Positions 57,595 through 64,000 of a DNA stretch of 64,000 nucleotides are shown piece by piece. Position 1 is the stretch's first letter, and the number at the start of each line of letters is the position of its first letter. The notes beneath the pieces are model-generated. The model saw nothing but the letters and a program-made list of their open reading frames with translations. It did not search any database and was not told the DNA's origin. Made by a program: the position numbers and the translations under genes. Source of the stretch: Paracyclopina nana (Eukaryota; Arthropoda; Copepoda; Cyclopoida; Cyclopettidae); NCBI GenBank assembly GCA_019096065.1, contig JAGUCH010000002.1, forward strand, positions 384,501 to 448,500, written 5' to 3'.

Positions 57595-58380
57595 GCAGAA
57601 ATGCAAAGAGTGGGAAAAAAGGCGCCAAGTTTCAAACAAAGAGCTGAAGACTTTTTGGTGCTTTCCCGAGAAAAACCGGACACTTTTCAGTAGTCTTTGC
57701 CAAGCAACAACCAGCACTTCAAATTTTTCTTGAAGATCACTTCAAAAATTTTTTGGTTTTTATCCTTAATGAAAATAATGCGTGAATGAATGAAGAAGGA
57801 ATGCACATTTCTGCTGTATAACAAACTCTATAATTAATGCTGTAAATGTAGTGAAAAGCGAATAAAAGTCACACTAGAAACAAAGGTAGTTCAGAATTAC
57901 GCCGCTGCTTAATCAAGTGGCGCTGTCGTCGCCTATAAGTAAAAACGGATGAAATAATCAAATTTGGCTTTTTTACAAAGGATTTTGGGCTTACAAATAT
58001 CCAGGGGGGTCTCGTAAGTGAGTTCTTGACGCAAGTTTTGCATGCCAAAATCACCAAATCTGTTTGTCTTAGCCTAGGTGGCGCTAGTAGTTCTTACTAC
58101 ATAGCGCGTGAGCTCAAGTGATGTGTCAGTCATGGAAGCAAGCGGGCTAATCTCACGCGTCTTCAAAAGAGCTCCTAGATAAGTTCTGTATTTTTTAAAA
58201 AAGTATGCAATTTGGGCACTTTTTGATAATTTAAGGCAGGTTATGGAAATTTTTGGAAGTGAAATCCACAGAATTATATTGAAATTTTGTCTTGAAGCCT
58301 ACCACAGCTCAGTCAGACTGTGTGCTATAGTACAGCAGCGACAAGAACTCACCTTATTACTATAGATCATCTTGCAAATA
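57595..58380. other. 3' flank of the Ly6 gene
   Basis: AATAAA at about 57860. AGGTGGCGCTAGTAG near 58076 resembles the insect CTCF core. Otherwise nothing recognised. Confidence 0.4.
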
Positions 58381-58384
58381 TCAT

Positions 58385-58795
58385 GAATTTCCGCCGGAAT
58401 TAAAAATATTTTCCGCCGGATTTAAAAGATTTTTTTCAAGGATTTTGGGCTTACAAGTATCATGCTTCAGAATAACCTTTATTGGACAAAAACAAATTAT
58501 ATCACAGGAATTTCCGCCGGAATTGGATAGAATTTCCGCCGGGATTGAATAGAATTTTCCAGCGGAATTGAATAGAAATTCCACCGAATTGAATAGAATT
58601 TCCGCCGGAATCGAATAGAATTTCCGCCGGAATTGAATAAAATTTCCGCCGGAACTAAAATTTCCGCCGGAATTTAATATGATTTTAAAATGATTTTTTG
58701 CCGGGATTTAACATGAATTGCCGCCGGAATTCAAAGAATTGCCGCCGGAATTCAAGGAATTGCCACCGGAATTCAAGGAATTGCCACCGGAATTG
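58385..58795. repeat. 21-22 bp CCGCCGGAATT satellite running into the EF-hand gene
   Basis: GAATTTCCGCCGGAATTGAATA units (22 bp, degenerate) fill 58385-58700. From 58711 to 58795 the period becomes exactly 21 bp and the sequence is in frame as the C-terminal tail of the EF-hand protein. Confidence 0.9.
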
Positions 58796-60109
58796 CCAGA
58801 TCGGGATCCTTCTTCATCGGAATCAGGCTCAGTTAGAGCCTCAAATAGCTCATAGTATTCGTCCAATGTCAAGACGCCATCTTGGTTTTTGTCAAAGGTT
58901 TCAAAGTCATCTTGAGTTGGACAGGGATAACTCAGCAGGCTGCAATATTTGGCCTAGAATGCAAAATGCACAGATATCTACTCATTCTGTCAAATAAGCA
59001 TGTTTTTGAGAAGTCTCACTTCACAGTGGTGAACTTCATCCCATGACAATCCGGCGGAATTGTCATTTTCGCAGACAACGAAAGCTTGCTCGACTATGGT
59101 CAAAATGGCGGAATTCTCCTCACGAAAATCAAATCCATCAAACCCTGAAAAATTGAAAAAGAGAATTTTTTCAAAACTTTTTTCAAAACTAAGAACTTTA
59201 ACCAAAAATAAGGCTTTTTACAAAACTAAGGAATTTATCAAAAAGTTAAATATACACATAAGGCTTCTTTCAAAGATAAGGCTTTTCCCTCAAAAAAGAG
59301 GATTTTTTCCAAAAATAAGGCTTTTTTCAAAAATAAGGCTTTTTCAAAAATAAGGCTTTTTCAAAAATGAGGCTTTTCCCAAAAATAAGGTTTTTTCAAA
59401 AATAAGGCTTTTTTCAAAAATAAGGCTTTTTCAAAAATAAGGCCTTTTCAAAAATAAGGCTTTTTTCAAAAATAAGGCTTTTTCAAAAATAAGGCTTTTT
59501 CAAAAATAAGGCTTTTTCAAAACTAAGGCTTTTTCAAAACTAAGGCTTTTTCAAAACAAAGGCTTTTTCAAAAATAATTTATAACAAGGAATTTATAAAA
59601 AAAAGTTTATATACCTATATAAACCTTTCTTACGAAAATAAGGCTGTATTTCCAAAATCAAGGCATTTTTTAGAAAAAGGCTTTTCTTCAAAATAAGGCT
59701 TTTTTCAAAATTAAGGCCTTTACTAAAAAACGAGGCATTCTTAGGAAAAAACAAGGATTTTATTTAAAAAAACAATAATAATTTTTTCTCCAATATAAGG
59801 TTTTTTTAAAAAAAGTAAGGCTTCATCCAAAAATTATTGCTTTTTATTGCTTTTTTTTCTCAAAATAAGGCTTTTTTAAAAAAAATAAAGCTTAAAAAAT
59901 AAGACTTTACCCAAAAAAAATGCTATTGAATGCTTTCATCGAAAAGAAAAAAGGTTTTTTCAAAATATCTATACAAAAATTAGGCTTTTTCACATTTTAC
60001 AAATATGTTTTGGCTTACTTCCCGCGGTGCAATTCCTGACTGGTAAAACTGGTCCAAAGCAGGCTTGCGAAAAGCTGGCCGAGGCGAAAACTAGCATCAA
60101 TGCAATCAT
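58708..60109 (-). CDS. Small secreted EF-hand protein with repetitive tail
   Basis: Exons 60019-60109, 59020-59144 and 58708-58953 close to 153 aa. Signal peptide MIALMLVFASASFSQ. One EF-hand-like loop, ENDNSAGLSWDE, has Ala at the usual Gly position. A second loop, DKNQDGVLTLDE, is fully canonical. Six cysteines (two before the EF hands) suggest an extracellular fold. After EPDSDEEGSRS the protein ends in repeats of LNSGGNS and a final Cys. The repeats are translated satellite (see the neighbouring repeat). Calcium binding is expected for the second loop. No named family is recognised. Confidence 0.8.
59150..59995. repeat. 16-17 bp array AAGGCTTTTTCAAAAAT in the EF-hand gene intron
   Basis: Long degenerate array filling nearly the whole 59145-60018 intron; most regular at 59270-59570. 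Confidence 0.9.
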
Positions 60110-60504
60110 GATTGCTGCTTTTTCCACACTGATACAAATCAGATGAAAATCAAGGCCTTTTATACTACTAAAAAAGGTATCATTAGCTTTCACCTTCTGC
60201 AACAGATGTGGAATGAATGCAATGATCTTTTGTCAATTTTTTCATTATTTTTCTAGCAATTGTGAAAAAAACCTTTGAAGAAACTCTAATTATATTTTCT
60301 ATAAAAGCGCAAGTTTCAACTTAACCTCACGCAACCTAAACCATTTTACTATGAATGTAATGCAATAATTTTTTTTAATATTAATCAATTTGGTGAAGGC
60401 TTGATTGTATGCGTTTTCAATGGTCATTTTTAGCTGCAAAAATAAACAGTTTAATGATAAATAAAGGATGGAATTTTAGATATATGTTCTTGTCACATCA
60501 AAAC

Positions 60505-60870
60505 TGAGTCACATTACATTAGTAAAGTGAACAATAACCCTAGGAAATCATTTTACAGCACATACATTGACTCTCAGCTATTAACCCGTCTATAAAATTA
60601 CTGTATGTCCTCCCAAAAAGTAAATCCCAGGAACATAACATTACATTAGTAAAGTGAACAATAACCCTAGGAAATCATTTTACAGCACATATATTGACTC
60701 TCAGCTATTAACCGGTCTATAAAATTACTGTATGTCCTCCCAAAAAGTAAATCCCAGGCCATAACATTTTCCACCAATTTTTCAAAAAATATGTACTTGT
60801 CTCAAAAGGGCTGAGCCATAGCAGTAAAGTGAATTATAGCCAGGGGAAATTGTTTTACAGCATGTAAATT
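60505..60870. repeat. 128-bp tandem repeat, two good copies and one partial
   Basis: CATTAGTAAAGTGAACAATA begins copies at about 60517 and 60645; copies agree almost perfectly through AAAGTAAATCCCAGG. A decayed third copy (GCAGTAAAGTGAATTATAGCC) runs from 60818 to about 60870, just upstream of the channel gene. Confidence 0.85.
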
Positions 60871-60973
60871 GACATGGCTAGCCATTGACATAGCCATTGC
60901 CCCACCCACTGCAGGCTCATTATAAATGATGGCTGTTGACATGTTTGCAATTTGTGCAAGTTGCTCATCAACC

Positions 60974-62298
60974 ATGGCCTTGTTCAAACTGTTCATTTTA
61001 TGGGCCTTACAATGGTGCAAAATGACCACAGGGGACATGCGAATTGCTTACAACAGTCACAAGCCAGTCAAAGCACTCAATGTCTCGATTGACATAACCG
61101 ATATTGAGGTCATGGATCAACGCTCAAAGGTTTTAAAGGAAATGATGTTCACCTTTGAGTACTTTGACGAGAGTCTGGATCTGTTGACTAATGATTCTGT
61201 CCTTGTGCTGTCTCCGGATGAGATTTCCCTGCTGAGGTTTCCATGCTTAACAACCCAAACTCAGCCAATGAAACAAGACAAGGTGCAGCTAAATTTAACT
61301 CATTAATTTCAAATACAAAGGGTTTCTTATTTAAGGTTAGGGAAAGCTCGCTTCAAATCCTGGTGAGCAAAGCAAAAAAGGTGACAGTGGTGGTGTTTGA
61401 GGCATTTGTGGAGCAGTGCCAAATGGACTTCAGCGTACTTCCAAATCTCTTCACTTAGAATTGGCTTTAATGATGTATTCTTCTAGAGCTATCCCTTCGA
61501 TTCACACACTTGTGAATTTACCCTAAGACCTCTGCATACCTTTGAGCTGGATTTGCAACTGGTTAATTTGACATATTCTGGCACAATGCAAGGTCCCATG
61601 ACATTCAAGTCAACAGTGAGCACTTTAGACATGACCAAAGAATTCATTGGAGGAATTGCATACCATGTCATAGGATACCGGATTAAGTTAACCCGGTAAG
61701 TATAACCTGGTTACTTAGCGGTATGTCCTGAAGTTACAGTTGGTTACCTTCCAGCATACCCACAGCTCTAATTGTGTCCCATTACATCCCAGTGACTCTT
61801 TTCACTTGGGCCGCTTTCTCCTCATTTGATCTAAGATCAATGGGTCAGGGAACAGACAGAATCGGCTTCTTGGTTACCCTATTCATGGTATTGGTATCGA
61901 TGATCATTTCGCAGACTAATACTTCACCAGGGGGAAACAAGGTTACATCCATTGGTAAAAGCATAACATGACTTGTTAAGCGATTTAATCATGGCCTTTC
62001 TCTCCATATCGAACAGAGTGGTACTCATTCATTTGCATGCTCTTTAGCTTCACCACATTGATGGAGTATTCGCTGATGCTCACCTACTATAACCTCAAGC
62101 AATCAAAGGTAAATCATATGACAGCAAAGAATTATTCTAAACAGTTGATAATAGGCAACTAGACCTAATACGATCATGGATGATCAAGAAGATATGAGGA
62201 AGAAGATGAACTCATTTGATGCCAATTTTGGACTTGCCATCAAAATTTGCTTCAGTGCTTTTGTTGTTGGCTACTTTTCTCTTCAGGGCTTGATTTGA
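60974..62298 (+). CDS. Cys-loop ligand-gated ion channel subunit, unusually short
   Basis: Exons 60974-61282, 61336-61434, 61487-61695, 61755-61954, 62017-62108 and 62155-62298 close to 350 aa. Signal peptide MALFKLFILWALQW. Extracellular VSIDITDIEVMDQRSK and FEYFDESL; Cys loop C-QMDFSSYPFDSHT-C with exactly 13 residues between cysteines. TM1 IPTALIVSHYIPVTLF, TM2 DRIGFLVTLFMVLVSMIISQ, TM3 FICMLFSFTTLMEYSLML, TM4 AIKICFSAFVVGYFSL. TM2 matches the DRxGFLVTLFxVLV form found in insect channels related to the pH- or zinc-gated chloride group. The TM3-TM4 loop is only about 35 residues and the N-terminal domain is compact. An upstream in-frame ATG at 60926 is possible, but 60974 gives the signal peptide. 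The acceptor at 61335 is AAG. Confidence 0.85.
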
Positions 62299-62486
62299 CA
62301 ATGACAAAGTCATCCTTTTTGACCCTGTAATTGCTGTATTAAATTTTTCTGAGCATAGATAAAATCTTTGAACCAATCCTACTGCTTGGTCTGTTTTCTG
62401 ATGAGAGCACTTATGACAGTCAAAGTCCCATTATTTTTGCACTCCAATAAGTTTTGCACTGGCTGTAACCTAGAACTAATTGGCAG

Positions 62487-62494
62487 TATATAAA
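62487..62494 (+). promoter_or_regulatory. TATA box of the mucin-like gene
   Basis: TATATAAA lies 58 bp before the ATG at 62552, a normal distance for a start site near 62518. Confidence 0.65.
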
Positions 62495-62551
62495 TGCAGG
62501 CAAAAATGAGCAGGTCATCTTTAGTTGTGAATCTTCCTCATTTTGGGCATC

Positions 62552-64000
62552 ATGGTAAAGCGAATAAATACAATTGTCAACTTGTAACCAAGCATATAAA
62601 TGTTTCAGGTATCTTTTCAAATTGCTTTTATGCTGCTCTTGGTTTTCATTGAACGGTCACAGTCCCACCAAAATGTCACATCACCCTTTGAAAACGAAAG
62701 CAAAGTTATCACTGACAAAGTAATGCTAAGAGCTGATATTGCAAGCCCAGATGGATATGTTTGTCAAACCAAAATGGTGGAAATTCCCACATTGGAGCCT
62801 TCAAGGTCAAAGCAGTGTTTCAACCAATCAATTGAAACTTGTTTTCTAGTAAGTCATCATTTTTAAAACACTGAAAAGAAAATTTTGACTAAAGTCTCAT
62901 TAGGTGCCAGTGGTCAATTATAAGCCTAAAAGGATCAAAGACTGCCATGAAGTCATACAGAAAAACTGCAAAATTGGTAACTCTAAGTTGTCTCTCATTA
63001 ATTCTTAAGGAATACTATTATTTTTGTTAGAGTATGTTGTGGAAACACAAGTGGCTAAGGTTAATGTTTGTCGACACAAACCAGTAAGGAATTGTTCGCT
63101 TCCTCTTGAAGAGAGGGAAAAGTACGATGAAGAATGTCACCTTGACTATGAAATGGGTAAAAGTGATTTATAGAAATATTAATGAAAAGTAAGATTTACT
63201 CACTTACAGTCTGTGAACATACTTATGAGAGCAAAGAAGTCAAATTGGCCAATTGCAAGGTTTTTACAAAGTATTGAAGATAAGATCATCCATATACTCA
63301 AATTTTCACACTAGGACTGCGATGTCTCTGATGAGGTAACCAAGGTGCCAAAAACCAATTGCTACCAGGTTCAGAGTAAGGTTTGTGGACCTCCAACTTG
63401 TCCAATTGTGGTCAGTCCAAAGGTTTGTGAAGATGTGGAGAAAAGCCTGTCTATTGAAATTCCAAAGGAGTCTTGCGACAATCATGTAGAGATGGAGTGC
63501 TCAGATGTAGTTAGGTTATCACCAGTAACTTCAAATGAGAAAAGGTGCACTATAACTCAAGAGCTGATGTGTGAAGATGAACCTGATATGCACAATGTTA
63601 CTATCAAACTAAACCAAGTCAAGATATGCACCCCACTTGATAATTCAAATGCAAAACCTATCCAGATTACTCAAGCAACCACAACTACTACAACCACATC
63701 CTATATTACTGCACAAACAACAACCACAGGCACCACAACAACCACTACCACTAAACCAACCACAACCACCACAAAAACTGCTACCACTACCATAAGTGCA
63801 AGCACAACAACTACAACATCGACAACAACAACATCGACAACTACAACATTGACAACTACAACTACAACAACCACTACCACAACCACTACAAGTACACCCT
63901 CAACCACAACCAAACCCACAACTACAACTACTACTACCACAACGACAGCAACAACTACTACCACAACCTCCAAGCCAACCACAACCACAACAACCTCTAC
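62552..64000 (+). CDS. Cysteine-rich secreted protein with Thr-rich mucin-like tail, open at window end
   Basis: Exons: 62552-62554 (the ATG alone), 62609-62848, 62904-62976, 63031-63156, 63210-63259, 63315 onward. All phases fit. The signal peptide becomes MVSFQIAFMLLLVFIERSQS. About 300 residues follow with Cys pairs separated by 10-20 residues in repeated form (VCRHKPVRNCSLP, KVCGPPTCP, KVCEDVEKS, RCTITQELMC); no named domain is recognised. From about 63680 the protein is Thr repeats (TTTTTT with Pro, Lys, Ser, Ala), a typical O-glycosylation region. If the ATG-only exon is wrong, the first Met is at 62630 within the same signal sequence. The role may be in cuticle, gut lining or egg coat, but this is inference. 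Confidence 0.75.
63675..64000 (+). repeat. ACA/ACC trinucleotide-rich tract coding poly-Thr
   Basis: Imperfect ACN repeats, in frame with the mucin-like gene and continuing past the window end. The opposite-strand poly-Val frame is an artefact. Confidence 0.9.

Noticed and set aside
63701..63988. Poly-Val protein on the minus strand
   Set aside because: Antisense of the Thr-rich mucin tail.

Overview
The window is a gene-dense stretch of an animal nuclear genome. The chitin-binding (CBM14) protein, a Cys-loop channel of the arthropod-type chloride group, a Ly6/Quiver-type GPI protein, a tandem pair of FAM151/menorin genes and many 50-60 nt introns point to an ecdysozoan, most likely an arthropod. 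Species or order cannot be read from the sequence. Base composition is AT-rich with islands of GC-rich satellite. Gene models below were built by hand from splice sites and reading phase. Nine of them close to an exact number of codons from start to stop: C-type lectin, CBM14 protein, both fucosyltransferases, roadblock, Dok-7, arrestin, Ly6 protein and EF-hand protein. The second FAM151 gene, the channel and an unrecognised secreted protein also close.

Layout. 0-8.7 kb: 3' two thirds of a PHLDB (LL5)-type gene (+) with a secreted C-type lectin gene nested on the other strand in its first visible intron. 8.7-9.3 kb: small secreted chitin-binding protein. 9.3-13 kb: alpha-1,3-fucosyltransferase (GT10) on the minus strand with an altered core motif. 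13-17.7 kb: no gene; tandem repeats, a 1.9-kb foldback element with tandem-repeat arms and visible target duplication, and a tRNA-Lys-like tandem pair. 17.7-19.2 kb: unrecognised secreted protein. 20.2-42.1 kb: one 22-kb Dok-7 gene (-) whose introns carry a roadblock dynein light chain gene, two FAM151/menorin genes and, inside the second of these, a full-length Ty3/gypsy LTR retrotransposon. 44.4-46 kb: a second, canonical GT10 fucosyltransferase (-). 47.5-50.1 kb: alpha-arrestin (-). 50.8-52.5 kb: myo-inositol oxygenase (+). 53.6-57.6 kb: Ly6/uPAR GPI protein (+). 58.7-60.1 kb: secreted EF-hand protein (-) whose tail is made of the neighbouring satellite. 61-62.3 kb: short Cys-loop channel subunit (+). 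62.55 kb to the end: cysteine-rich, Thr-rich mucin-like secreted protein (+, open at the window edge).

The gene set does not form a single pathway. Loose themes are cell-surface and synapse biology (Dok-7, PHLDB, Ly6 protein, Cys-loop channel), secreted or glycan-related proteins (lectin, two fucosyltransferases, CBM14, mucin) and nested gene architecture. What stands out is the non-coding fraction. At least five foldback (long inverted-repeat) elements sit in introns or between genes. Nearly every long intron holds its own private tandem array, some of which touch splice sites or run into coding sequence. The retrotransposon carries a textbook -1 frameshift site, identical LTRs and a one-base break in its integrase.
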